Source of the DNA: Notolepis coatsorum
Taxonomy: Eukaryota; Chordata; Actinopteri; Aulopiformes; Paralepididae
Direction of reading: 5' to 3'
DNA length: 64,000 bases
NCBI GenBank assembly: GCA_963971535.1
Contig: OZ020593.1
Coordinates: 41,261,766-41,325,765, forward strand
Shown here: one piece after another, positions 50,911-62,440 of the stretch
How the letters are laid out: every line of letters begins with the position of its first letter
How positions within the stretch are numbered: position 1 is the first letter of the stretch
The notes under the pieces: model-generated
Seen by the model: the letters and a program-made list of their open reading frames with translations, nothing else
Databases searched by the model: none
Told to the model about the DNA's origin: nothing
Translations under genes and position numbers: made by a program

Positions 50911-52167
50911 GCAGCCAGGCTGAGTACAGAGGCGCTGATCCAGGTGGGCCCAGACGGTCAATCCCAGGAGTTCAGAGGAGGAACAATTACACACATATAA
51001 GACAACAGTACATAAAACACATAAAAATACCACCCCAGTTACAACCCCCCCTCCTTCTACTCTAAACCCTAACCCACCCGTCCTATTATAAGCCCTCCTA
51101 TACCCACTCTCCAATCCCCTCCCTATGCCCCATCCACTAAGGATGGTCATCTTCCTATCATTTCCCACTGGAGTCATGGATCCAATAAGACGCTCCCCAC
51201 TCCGACCCCCCTCTAGATAAACCCCTGATTAAACCCCCACTAGTCCAATAAACACAAATAAAAATAAAAATTAAATTCAATAAAGATATCGGTCGAAAAC
51301 CACCTGAGCCTTGGCCCTAACATGAGATAACCATAATGGAAAAAATAGCCATTATTATATAATAACTCAACATCAACCCTGCAACCATCTATTTCCGAGT
51401 CTGCGCATCAACGTCGCAATGTTATAGCACAAATGGATAAAGGAAAATTCAAAACAAAATTAAATTAAAGCATACCAGCAGATAGTCTAAGGCAGGATCG
51501 GATCACAGGTAAATTGCGCAAACAGATGTCATTTAAACAACGACAATAATAAGAAAGGGAAAAAAGGGGGTTATGGTCAACGTGCACACCTGTAACAGCC
51601 CCTCTGATCAGGCACAACGGCTGGAATGACATAACCTATGTACGAATAGAATTAAACACATTCATTAACCCGAGGATGGTAATAAGCAATACCTGACACA
51701 ACCTGTTATCATATATTGTGTATATATTAGAGCTGGGCCATTAACGGCGTTAACGTGCTGCGTTAACGCTATACTAGTATCGCGCGATAATATAATTAAC
51801 GCACTTAAACAGCAACAACAACCAAAGTACGTAAATATTAACGTGTCTCGAATGCCTCGGTGCAGACGCATAGACGCAGCCCGCTAGCTAGCCCGAGGCT
51901 AGCGCGCAAGCTAGTGATGAATCCGGATAGCACGTTAGAGTCTGTTATGTACATTGTTCAGCTAGCTCGCTAGCTTCCAAAAAGGCGACACACAAGTACG
52001 ACCATGAGGTCAGCATTAGCAAGTAACTGAAGTCATTGGGAAGCCCCGCTAGTTGGATGGGCAGTGGACAGTTAGCATGTCTGGGCATGACAGCAAGTAT
52101 TTGTGAATAGTCTGCCCTATCAATGTATTCAGGCCCACATCGCCAAGTCACTCACCCGTCATAGATA
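50911..52167 (-). other. L1-C inter-ORF or inserted sequence
   Basis: Between the nested hAT and ORF1. Contains a palindrome-like GGCGTTAACGTGCTGCGTTAACGC word near 51745-51770, suggestive of a further small element. No gene. Confidence 0.4.
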
Positions 52168-53135
52168 TCAAGCTACAGTCTCGGCTATCCCCTCGAGATA
52201 TTCCTTCGCTTTAGCCAACGACCAAAATGAACGCCGACCATCGACCTTATCCAACACAGATAATTTTGCGGGAGCGAATAGCGTGGGCCTCAGGCCTAGT
52301 TTCCATAGCTTGGACAGGACCACTTTGTATTCGCCTCTCTGTGCTTGAACCTCCGGCGTAAAGTCTTCGAAAATGGCCACTTTGTGATCGCCAAGCCTTA
52401 GATTACCCCTTCTGGCCGACCGCATGATGAGTTCTCTCTGCTGTAGCCTGTTCAGCTTGACAATGATGGGCCTCGGTTCCTTGTTCACTCCAGGAGTGGT
52501 CCTGCCCGCTCTGTAGGCCGATTCACATACGGGAGGGGAGGGGAGGACGTCATTCCCCAGTATTTCTTGCAGCAATTCCGGCATGGTCTCAGAGAGACGG
52601 CCTTCCCCGCTGCCCTCCGGTACTCCAACAATCCTGATGTTGTAGCGTCTCTCCCGGGACTGTATTTCCACAATTACCGACTGTAGTTTGGCAACTTCGG
52701 CCTGCCTAGCCAGCAGGGAGAGCTCCAGATCCGCCATCTTCTCGCCCTGTAATGAGACCTCCGTCGTTAGCGCAGCTAGTTCGTTAGCATTAGCCGAGGA
52801 GACAGCGTGCAGCGACTCCATCTTGTCTATCAACGGGACGACCGCCAACCTTATTTCCTCTGATATCTCTCGATGAAGGTTATCACAAAAATCCAACAGC
52901 ACTTTTCTTTGTGTTTCAGCGAAGCGTGTCTCAGATTCTGCATGGAGCTTGGTCATGACGAGAGCACAGCTTCGCTTATCTCCCCGACACCGGGCAATGG
53001 TGCGGCCAGGCCCGGTGGTAGTTTGCTGGCTGGAGCGTTCATGGATCTGGTTTCCACCACCGACATTGCAGAAAGTCGAAAAAAGTTGACGACAGTAGTT
53101 GAAACTCGACGACTTAACAAGCAGACAAAAAACAA
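52168..53135 (-). pseudogene. L1-C ORF1 protein
   Basis: An amphipathic coiled coil (LTTEVSLQGEKMADLELSLL) is followed by an RRM-like part (RRYNIRIVGVPEG) and a C-terminal domain (RPIIVKLNRLQQRELIM; KVAIFEDFTPEVQAQR), the L1 ORF1p plan. The probable true start (MSVVETRSMNAPASKL, 53066) lies in the next frame and meets a stop overlapping MTKLHAESE near 52955, so one frameshift is present. Confidence 0.85.
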
Positions 53136-53215
53136 ATAAAAATAAAATAAAGACTAATGGGGAAAAGCGTATATTCCGCACGGTAGAAGGGAGCTCACGT
53201 GAAACAGAGACCATA

Positions 53216-53544
53216 TTAGATCCCCATGTGCGGTATCATTGGAAAGCTACACTCATTCATTGGCTACAACCCTGTCAAATTTTTTTCGAGATTGACAAAT
53301 GATTGACGGAGCGAGAGCCCCGGAGGTTGGGGGTGGTAATGTGTACTTTGGTGCACGCCTCACATATCGGCATGTAGCTCGAGAACCGCTGAACGGATTT
53401 TGTCACCTGGAAGGGCAATTGACAGGCAACAAATAGGGATTTAATTCTATCTATATATTGTATCAAAAGAAATGCACACCTGAGCCGCTAGAGGTCAGCA
53501 AAGTGGCGCATCCTCATGAGGGCCCACATGTGGGCCCTTGGATG
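53216..53544. other. unassigned sequence upstream of L1-C ORF1
   Basis: May include the L1-C 5' UTR. A GGGCCCACATGTGGGCCC palindrome lies at 53520-53537, near the TTAA element. Confidence 0.4.
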
Positions 53545-53548
53545 TTAA

Positions 53549-54500
53549 CACTATGATCGCCGGGGACGAGTTAAGACGTCATTCCTAGCCATCCTCATTC
53601 TGCCGAAGACGCCGTAACTCGTCTTTGATGTCAATATTTCAAAAATCTGTGACCGAAATCATATTTCCCCTCCGGAGCCCTGAGACAGACTGCAAAGCTC
53701 CACTCTACTCTCTAGCGGTTCAAGAGCGCCATCTGGTGGCCGATCGGCAGATCGCCAACCGGAAATTAGCCTTTGAACCGGTAGTGCTCATCCATATGTG
53801 GTCCGGGCACTCGCTATCATTAGAGAGATTCCGTCTTGACACAGTGAACATCGATCGGTGCAAATAACTCGAAAAAACAACATGATTTGGACGTATAATA
53901 CTATTATAAAACCTGGAAATGGATCGGGCATTTCTCCATCCCATAATAGAAAAAATTCTGTTCCACGCTCATCTGCCAGCGGCGCGAGGAAGCCACGGTA
54001 AGATTCAGCGTTATATTCTAACGTGTTCCATATAAACTGCTATGATGAACATATGACCCACTCTGGATGAATCATCTAACGTTGCCCACGGAATTATAAA
54101 CGATCCCCCGCCCATCCGGTCATCATCAGATGACACGTAGTAACTTCTAGAACCACGTCCAGTTGACATTTTTTATCTTGCGCCGATTGCTATCAAACTG
54201 TATTTCATCATCAATATAATGCATTTGGAGCTATAAATCAAGTTCTGGAGAAAGCTGCAGAAAACGATAAAAACATACTTATACTTTAGACCATATTTTA
54301 GTATGAATATGTGAATGAAAAAGTTTAACGTTGCTACACCCTGAACAATACATATAGGACATTGAATGGGCCATAATAGTGGCAATTTAGCAATAGAATT
54401 TAAAAAGTTATAGCCCTGCAAAGAAAGGGAACTTCTCCATAGACAAATAGAGCTGGCGAGGGATGGTAAATTATGAATTTAACCCATGGCGATCAAAGTG
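53549..54500. mobile_element. TTAA element (piggyBac-type MITE)
   Basis: TTAA at 53545-53548 and 54501-54504; inverted ends CACTATGATCGCCGGGG / CCATGGCGATCAAAGTG. 952 bp, non-coding. Related to the pieces at 8259 and 10340. Confidence 0.82.
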
Positions 54501-54664
54501 TTAAGAGGTTAATGTTTTTATTATTATTTTTTTTTTGCCAAGAGTAAAGACCATAACCCTATCAAAACAGCAGTCAACGTGTATATTTTCATTTTACAGT
54601 ACTGTTTGTGATACAAAAAGAGTCCAGAAAAAAAGAGTATATACATTTGACGTAGAAACTGTAC

Positions 54665-54785
54665 ATTGGATTGGGTGGGTGGGGGTGGGGGGGACTGTAC
54701 ATTGGGGGTGGTTGGGTGGGGGGGTTGGGTAGGAGTGGGGGGGGGGGGGTTGGGTAGGAGGGGTGGGTGGGGGACACTGTACAAC
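54665..54785 (+). repeat. G-rich tract, G-quadruplex prone
   Basis: Many runs of three or more G separated by T, TT or TA (GGGTGGGTGGGGGTGGGGGGG and onward) over about 120 bases. It lies at the 3' end of the second LINE-X copy. Confidence 0.85.
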
Positions 54786-54870
54786 TGTACAAACAAAACT
54801 GTACATTGGAATATTGACAAGACCATACTTGGTAATTTACTGTACATTGGAGGGGGTTGTGTTCGGACAT

Positions 54871-55470
54871 TTACAGGGGCCAGTTTCGAATTGCTGTCTC
54901 CCTTAGGTGTTTTTTGAGAGTGTTTTTGAAAGTGGGTAGTGATTCACATTCCTTTACAGCTTTGGGTAGGGCGTTCCACATTGATGTGGCATAATTGCGA
55001 AACGTGTTTAGTCCCTTGTTTGAGCCGAATCTGGGTTTAACATGATTTGTGGAGCTCCCTCTGGTGTTGTGATCGTGGTATTCACTGACCTTTGGGAAGT
55101 ATTTTGACATGTACATGGGTACCTTGGTCGTGTAGTGTATCTTGTAGACCAGGCCCATTGCAAGTTGCTGTACTCTGTCGTCTACTCTAAGCCATCCTAG
55201 GTTGTCAAAGTGTTAATTTATGTGCTTTGGTACCATGAGGTGCAAGCATAGTCGTAGTACCCTTGAATGAGTGCTCCTGCCAGAGTCTTCAGGGTATTCT
55301 TGTTTACCAGTGAGGAGATCCGGTACAAGAATCGAGTTCGTTGGTTGACTTTTTTTATTACATTGGATGCCATTTTGTCACAGGAAAGATTTGCCTCTAG
55401 GATGGAACCCAGGTAGGTAATATCTTCTTTCCTTGTGACAGTATTGTCACTCACTGTAACTGTATTGCAC
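54871..55470 (-). mobile_element. second LINE-X 3' copy, internally deleted
   Basis: Same protein as 32800-33600: MGLVYKIHYTTKVPMYMSKY, FRNYATSMWNALPKAVKE and KVNQRTRFLYRISSLVN. The stretch between about 55200 and 55220 lacks about 120 bases present in the first copy. Confidence 0.85.
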
Positions 55471-56318
55471 ATCGTTGCGGGCAAGACCACCCGCATTTCA
55501 TTGTATACTTGTATGCCCACCGTGACAAATAAAACTCTTGACTTGACTCCATAGTCTGGTGACAAGCTGATTGAGCTGGGTCTGAGTTCCGCTCTTAGCG
55601 CCTGGATACTGGACTTTCTGAGTGAAAGGCCTCAGGCGGTCAGGGTGGGGGGTCAGACCTCCAACACCATCACCCTGAGTATCGGGTCCCCCCAGGGCTG
55701 TGTCCTGAGCCCCCTGCTGTATTCACTCTACACACGTGATTGTGTGGCCAGGTTCAGCTCCAACTCCATAGTGAAGTTTGCGGACGACACAGTGGTGGTG
55801 GGGCTGATCTCTGACAACGACGAGAAGGCCTACCGGGAGGAGGTTGAGGTACTGGAACGCTGGTGTCAGGACAACAGCCTGCTCCTGAACATTGGTAAAA
55901 ACCAAGGAGCTGATCGTGGATTTTAGGAGAGTACAGCAGGGGACACACACACCACTGTGGATAAACAGGGCTACCGTGGACAGGGTGAGCAGCTTCAAAT
56001 ACCTGGGGGTCCACATCTCAGAGGATCTGACATGGACAACACACATAGTAGACTCAGTCGTAAAAAAGGCGAAGCAGCGGAGCTGTAGAGAGCATCTTGA
56101 CTGGAAACATCACTGCCTGGTATGGAAACAGCACGGCACAGGAGAGTGGTGCGCTCAGCTGAGCATACTACAGGTATTGCACTACCACCCCTGCAGGATT
56201 TATATAACAAGAGGTGCAAATCCAGAGCCTACAGAATAATGAAAGACCCTCACCACCCCAACAACAGCCTGTTCAAGCTGCTGCGGTCAGGCAAACGCCT
56301 GCGCACACCAGCAACTAG
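55460..56318 (+). mobile_element. LINE-Y: stray 3' tail, then RT body
   Basis: 55460-55550 is a LINE-Y 3' tail (GCAAGACCACCCGCATTTCA, AAAACTCTTGAC). Then the RT body reads [48 protein letters not shown] and SAEHTTGIALPPL with frameshifts. It is interrupted at 56318 and resumes at 58668. Confidence 0.87.
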
Positions 56319-58667
56319 TGTAGCACTTGTGTCACTTACTTGTAACAGCTGTTCGCCACGAGCACAGTTCTATAGGTACGATTCCGTACGAATGAGGAGA
56401 GGAGTAATATGCACAATTAAAAGAATAGTGGACCAGAGACCGAATTATAATAATAATAACCAGTTTATTAACTAAAAGCGTGCTAGCTAGACAGTAACAA
56501 TACATACAGACGTAAAGTGGTTTGAAGTATCCCTTTTAGTTTTTTTCAGTAACCTCTCCTTTAAGGAGGGTTAGTTCGATATCAAGCCCTAGGTTGATTG
56601 GATCAACACATTAGGTTTGGTTCAGACGTCTCTGAGGTTATCTCTAGCTAAAAGCTAGGTTCAAGGTTGGATATTGGATGTATCCTTTTATCGTCAGTAA
56701 ACTCTATATCAGTTTATCACCTCAATAGGTAAATGTTTAAACATATTAATTTAAACCTTTAAATGTGCAGGGAACGCAAATACCTTATTAGGTGAAATGC
56801 TCATTTAAACTCTTCCTTTGAAGGTGTAACACAACAAAAGTACCAAATGGAATATTCTAGGTTATGGGAATGCAAATACCTTATTAGGTGAAATTACCCT
56901 TTAAACCTTCTTTCTTTACAGGAGAACAGTGATCAGTGATTCAACTATAATCAATAAAACAAAGCGGGGCTCGCAACTCATTAGTAGTTCCAAGGTGTTT
57001 AATTGACAAAAAGGCAGATGCAACGTTTCGACCCTTCTGGTCTTCTTCAAGCATAAAGACAACACAACACTGACATCTTTTTATACAGTGAACTAAATTG
57101 AAGGGGGGAGATATAGATAATCTCCTACTGAGGAGAGAAGTATGGTGGATCCATTATCTTAAAACGATGGCACCAACAGGACTCAATGAGGACTTTGACA
57201 TTAGACCTTATTTGTAAATTTAACTTATAGAGGGAGACAGTCAATGGACTTTGTTTTTGTTTTTTGTTTGTGTTTTTTTCATTTTTGTTTTCAGTGACTA
57301 ACACTGCTGCCTATCTGTAAATTATGTCTTAATGTTGTGTTTAACATAGATATTTCTCTAATCTTCTAAAAAATGTCAAATGAAAAGAAATTGTTACTTA
57401 ATCGTGTATAGAATGTATCATGCAAATCTTGGGACCGCCCCTGATCACCAGGTGGGGCTGATATTCAATTTAGTTCACTTCCTGTATAAAAAGATGTCAG
57501 TGTTGTGTTGTCTTTATGCTTGAAGAAGACCAGAAGGGTCGAAACGTTGCATCTGCCTTTTTGTCAATTAAACACCTTGGAACTACTAATGAGTTGCGAG
57601 CCCCGCTTTGTTTTATGTATTACTGTTTTTACAGTTTGGCTCAGCACCAACAAACGGAGGATGTGTGTTATTTATTTTTTCTCAACTATAATCAATGTCA
57701 TCAATGGGATTCAAGTATCTTATTGGGTACATTGACCCTTTAATTCGTCCTCTTTACAAGAGAACATCAGTAGTTCAGGTATCTTACTGGGCGTATTTAC
57801 CCTTTAAGTCTCCCTTCTTATAAGAGAATATCAGTGTTTTATCAGTGGTTCAAGTATCTTACTGGGTGTAATTACCCTTTAAGTCTCCCTTCTTATAGGA
57901 GAAATATCAGTACCCATATATCAAATTAAATCAAATCAAATACAAAACACAATATCAAAATAACAAAAGGTGAACGGGGTCGAAGCCCTTGGAATGTCCT
58001 TGTATTCTCGTTCAATCAGTTCAATCCGTGCAAGTTCTTGTAATTCAAGTTCAATCAGTTCAAACCTACCGGACTGTTGAGGTAACAGGAGTTAAGCAAC
58101 AGGGGTATTCAAATCAGGCTGGCATTAGCCTTGAGCTATATCAGAGGTTCAGTGGGTTGGCTCGCCATCTTGTATTGGTCCGGCACACCGCCTCGTCCCG
58201 CGTGGGCACACGTGCTGATGGGTGGTCTGAAACTGCTCCCAGGGTGGAAAGGGGTGCTGGAAAAACCTGGCCAAAACCGCAGGCTACAGCTACTTTACTG
58301 CAACGCTTCTTTGGTTTTGCAACTGGAGGAATCTTTTATAACTGTTTGATAACTGGTTTTATCATGCTATTTCATCTCGTTATCCAGCAGCATTCAACTG
58401 CGTGTCTTTCTCCTTGGTTTCTGTAATCTCATCTGCGCGTGCGCAAGACTCACCTGCTGTAAAGCAAGGCGTGGCTGTCGTGACATCTATCTCGCGTCAT
58501 GAAGTAAATTAAAGGGCAATGCTGTAATTGAAAGGATTTGGTACCCAATAATATTAACTACTTATGTTCTTACATAATAGCCTTAACTATTTATGTTCTT
58601 ATTCAATGGCATTAACTATTTATGTTCCTATGACTTAAATAGTTATGAATCTGAAACCTGGGTTACA
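56319..58667. mobile_element. LTR-like element splitting LINE-Y (fossil)
   Basis: Begins TGTAGCACTTGTG and ends CTGGGTTACA, with CTAG on both sides (56315-56318 and 58668-58671). LINE-Y reads on across it. 2.35 kb including a later insertion. No gag or pol seen, so it is a solo LTR or a non-coding derivative. Contains repeated words such as GTAATTACCCTTTAAGTCTC. Confidence 0.65.
56956..57681 (-). mobile_element. retroposed element with 150-bp inverted arms
   Basis: Perfect 15-bp duplication TCAACTATAATCAAT (56941-56955 and 57682-57696). Arms 56956-57102 and 57464-57615 are reverse complements (AAAACAAAGCGGGGCTCGC ... GAACTAAATTGAA). Each arm contains TGAAGA, a GACC/GGTC hairpin, and GAAAC, resembling a hammerhead core as in Penelope-like elements. 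No protein coding. Confidence 0.65.
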
Positions 58668-59168
58668 CTAGGACAGAGAGACTTCGGCTCAGCTTCTTCC
58701 CCCAGGCCATCAGAGTCTTGAACACTGAACTCTCCACACACAAGCACACATGAGCACACACACAACACACATACTGTATACGCTCACACCAAACGGTCAC
58801 TTTACAAAATGAAAAGGTCACTTGACTTTATAAAAAAGAAAGAAAATAAAAGAATGGGAGTGGTTCTTGTATAGCAATAGATGGATATAGATAGCATAAG
58901 GATATATAGTATAACTGTATATTGTATAGTATAGTATTGTATAGTAGTGTATATAAGACCCAGTGCCTCATCTGTAGCTTAACACTGTATTGCACTATCG
59001 CAGGACCTTAGCATGTCTTTTACCATGCATTTTAAACTTTATGTACATTATACCTGTTATGTCTTATTCTTATTATTTGTATTATTGCACAATCGCTGCA
59101 GGCATGACCACCCGCATTTCACTGTATGCCCTGTATGCCGTGACAAATAAAACTCTTGACTTGACTTG
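58668..59168 (+). mobile_element. LINE-Y 3' end (continuation)
   Basis: Resumes at CTAGGACAGAGAGACTTCGG (RLRLSFFPQAIRVLN) and runs through the 3' UTR to AATAAAACTCTTGACTTGAC. Confidence 0.85.
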
Positions 59169-59788
59169 CAAATTGACCTTGTAGAAGTGGAGCAATCTTC
59201 CATTTACTTAGGCATGTACCTTTAGGCAACATTTCTGAAAATAGGGCTACAGCTTAAGTACAGTTTTGGGGGATTTGTACTTCACTCAAGTATTATTAGG
59301 TTTGTATACTTGTACTTTTACTCAATTACATTTCAGAGAAAAAAAACATACCTTTTACTCCTTACATTTCAAATGCAGACCTACAAAGTACAAAGCACAA
59401 ATCTTGCAGGTCCAATAATTTTAATTAGTATTTGTTTCTCTGGCTGAACTAACGTTAACGTTATTAACTTATTAATCCTGAGGCTGCACTTTATTTAAAA
59501 ACAGCCAATCAAATCCCCATCAATGGAAAATTAACCCGCTCATACCCATGCTGATTGGTCCTTGTGCAAGACTAGAAAGCGGGGATATTTGATTAAACAC
59601 CTGCTATCAGAAGAATAGACAGTCAGAAAAAAAGTTTTTACTTTTACAAGTACATTTAAAAGTAGAAACTTTTTTACTTTTACTCAAGTGTGTTTTAGCC
59701 AGATACTCTGACTTTTACTTGAGTAAGATTTCGAGATGGTACCCTACTTTCACTTAAGTATAATTTCTGTGTACTTTTTACACCACTG

Positions 59789-60051
59789 ATTATGTGTGTG
59801 ATGACTGGGGTGATGGGGTTGCTGAGTCTCTGAGGAATTTGGAGGGGATGTTGTCATGGCCAGTGGCCTTGTTAGGTTGGAGGGCGCTCAGTTTTTTGAG
59901 TACCTCGTCTGTTGTTACCATTTCAAGTTTGAAGTCGTCTTTGCGGACCCCTAGGTTTTTGTAGTACTGTTCTACCCCAAAATGCCCTGAGTGGGAGGCT
60001 AGTTTGTTGTGGCTATGTTTGTAAAGAATATGTTTAGGTATTTTTTCGTCG

Positions 60052-60110
<59 letters not shown>

Positions 60111-60122
60111 ATAGTCCAACAT
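59789..60122 (-). mobile_element. LINE-X, 5'-most part in view
   Basis: On the - strand: HFGVEQYYKNLGVRKDDFKL, LSALQPNKATGHDNIPSKFL (RT motif 0/1 region), then a shift to ITPVITH at the hAT boundary. Upstream lies an asparagine run encoded by the TTG repeat, so earlier LINE sequence is missing. Confidence 0.85.
60050..60111. repeat. (GTT)n microsatellite
   Basis: About 20 units at the 5' boundary of LINE-X. Confidence 0.97.
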
Positions 60123-60145
60123 TAGTCATTCTAAGAAGCACTCTA

Positions 60146-60416
60146 AGGGGCACTTCACCGAAAAACAACGCAGATCTATTTTGCACATCATCTCACACAT
60201 ATCCCAAGGCCCTAAACTGTTTTGTACACATTCATTTCGTTTGACAGTTATTGAGAGTTATTGGGTTTGGATATGGCCAATCTGCAATGTCATCAGAGGA
60301 CACTGAATCCTTGTGCTGTGTTAATTACAGCACACAAATAGAGATACGGATTGCAATGATTTAGAGGGATATGTGTGAAATTATGTGCAAAGTAAATCTG
60401 TGTTGTGCCCCTTTAA
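60146..60416. mobile_element. small MITE with TA flanks
   Basis: Ends AAGGGGCACTTCACCG and GTTGTGCCCCTT are inverted repeats, with TA on each side, fitting a Tc1/mariner-type MITE of about 270 bp. Confidence 0.6.
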
Positions 60417-61199
60417 GTTTATTGTTGTTGTTGAATGAATTAATGAATGATCAACAACAAATCAATTGACCTCCATTAGTCTCTTCATAATCTTTTGTCT
60501 AGTCATTTTTTAGCTGATGAAAGTTACAAATAATTTTGTCTCTGTTTGTCAAATTCATGGTGTTTATATATCTTGCATAATTCTAAACAGATACAAAGAG
60601 TTGTTGACATTTTCTTCCGAATTGTATTTACCATATAAACTTGGTTTTGGACAATAGCTAATAAATGGGAATTCGCTTGAGAACCATCACTGGCCTCTTG
60701 ACTGTTAAAAATGTCCAGACTACAGCCTCGCCCAGTCGGTGCTCATGTGGTGACTCACATGGGCATGGCCACCATGGGGTCATCATTACTGAGGGCATGT
60801 CACGACCCTATCCTGATGTCCATTATGTCTCTCTCATTAGTCTCTAATTACAGTTAGACCTTGAATGTAACTCATGTTGTTATCAGGTCATTGTCGTTCC
60901 CAGCGTCTCCTGTCCCAACTCTAATTCTGTCATTAACCTAACAATTATCCTAGCAGAAAAGTTAGCGTCTTTAGGCCTGTTAAAAACGTGATTATTTTTT
61001 AGATATTCACATTTGATGATGATGATGATAACGGTGTTGTTGTTTCTACTGTTATTATTATTATTATTATAATTATTTGAAAATGACTACTTATATTTTA
61101 AGTCCTTTGTATAAGTTATACTGCAATAAAGTCGTATCTATTTGTCTTTATGCCTATATGCATGAATTGTTCATGCATTAAACCATGAATGCTCGTACT
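60417..61199. other. no recognised gene
   Basis: AT-rich, with short ATT and GTTGTT runs. A GC-richer island at 60710-60800 has no recognised feature. Confidence 0.5.
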
Positions 61200-61608
61200 A
61201 TTCCGTTTTATTTTTGACAGCCGACAGAGAGCAGCTCCGCCCCCTGACTGCAGACTCCACCTGCGCACGGTGGTACGACGGGCAAACATGGCGACGCTTT
61301 GACAGATGAACACCAGACAACAAGATCGTTTTTATTAATGTCAGCAGTCACGAATAAATCGGATCCTGCGAGCGATCGGTGAATAAGAGTGTATACGGTT
61401 GTCGGTCATATTGATTGTCCCCGGTTGTTCTTCTTTAGTCTGTGTTTTCTGACATGCGAGATCGAGAGTAGATATCGCATCGACTACAGCCTCCTAGGCT
61501 ATATTGAGAGTACTGTACTTGACTGACAGCGGGGCACTTTCGCTGGATATCCCGCGTCTCATGAGTCGTGACTAGAATTTCTGAATATTCTAAGGAAATG
61601 TATTGGAG
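61200..61608 (+). promoter_or_regulatory. putative promoter and first exon of an unidentified gene
   Basis: CpG-rich stretch with a GC box (CTCCGCCCCC, 61234) and a YY1-type word AACATGGCGACG (61284-61295), typical of TATA-less promoters. Candidate donor TTGGAG|GTAAGA at 61608/61609. No coding exon was recognised downstream before the window ends, so the gene is unknown. Confidence 0.4.
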
Positions 61609-61684
61609 GTAAGATGTCGATGTGATCCCACTGTTATTTTGTGTATATCGATAGTCTAGAGCTGTGTGTGCTTTTGCTTTCATT

Positions 61685-61698
61685 GGTGTGTGTGTGCG

Positions 61699-61735
<37 letters not shown>
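61685..61735. repeat. (GT)n microsatellite
   Basis: About 50 bases, GT with one GACGT interruption. Confidence 0.95.
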
Positions 61736-61736
<1 letters not shown>

Positions 61737-61739
61737 CCC

Positions 61740-62440
61740 ATCGGCTGACACTTCGCTCCAGGCAGGTCGATACTCGACTGATGGGCCACCAAAGAAGAGA
61801 TCATACGGGGAAATATGAGAAAAGGCAGGACGGGTTGTTGTGAAAGGATTACAATTACAAGTGTCGTCATCCAGAGGTAGTTCCTCCTCATTACCTCAGG
61901 CAGTCAGTATCGATATCTGGTTTTGTTCTTCTGACCAGGCACTTCTCACATTCCCAAACGCTACACAATGATGCGCACCATAATATATCCAAATCCTTAA
62001 TATAATAACCTAGTTGTCACTTATGAGAAACATAATAAATATATATATATATATATAATTTGCATTGTCATTCACAGCATCCTTTGTTATGTGTACAGTG
62101 AGCATCCCTGGCTGACATTAGGCTCCACCCTTTCGTGATTCTGGTTATGAGGTTTGCACACTTAATCCCCCCCCACACACACAAACATTATCCTCCAGGG
62201 ATGACTGCACTAATATATCAGTGAACCTTCATGTTTGCCCACTATATTTCGTTCTGCCAATAGCCAGTTGTTACTATGGTTCCGTATCCTGCAACTTCCT
62301 TTTGTTGACACGTCGTATGCGGCCTGCACTTGACAAGGCATTTAAAACCATAGCATAGCCTATTTCCCTGCATCTGTAGAAAGCTCACAGCCACATCTGC
62401 CTGGCGAGTTTACCACATGTCAGTCAAAACACAGTGTCCT
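61740..62440. other. no recognised gene
   Basis: Presumed intron or intergenic sequence between the candidate first exon and the satellite; a short TA run lies at 62039-62056. Confidence 0.5.

Larger units (their letters stand above)
45720..53215 (-). mobile_element. L1-C: long L1 copy with ORF1 and ORF2
   Basis: 3' end at about 45720-45740 (A-run on the - strand); 3' UTR to 46114; ORF2 46115-49881; spacer with a nested hAT (49919-50902); ORF1 in 52168-53135. The exact 5' end and target duplication were not found. Not active as it stands because of breaks in both frames, yet the most complete LINE in the window. Confidence 0.85.
45630..59788. mobile_element. hAT inserted in LINE-X, inflated to 14.2 kb by later insertions
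   Basis: Left end CAGGGGTGTAAAGTACTTGA and right end TACTTTTTACACCACTG are inverted repeats. The 8-bp flank ATTATGTG is perfect at 45622-45629 and 59789-59796. LINE-X reads in frame across it (VITHIINLSIKQGH). The element's own sequence is about 45630-45690 and about 59170-59788. The middle holds L1-C, a TTAA element, LINE-X and LINE-Y pieces, and an LTR-like element. Confidence 0.85.

Noticed and set aside
57989-58426. 145-residue open frame in the LTR-like element
   Set aside because: No recognisable domain and repetitive start; not enough to call a gene.
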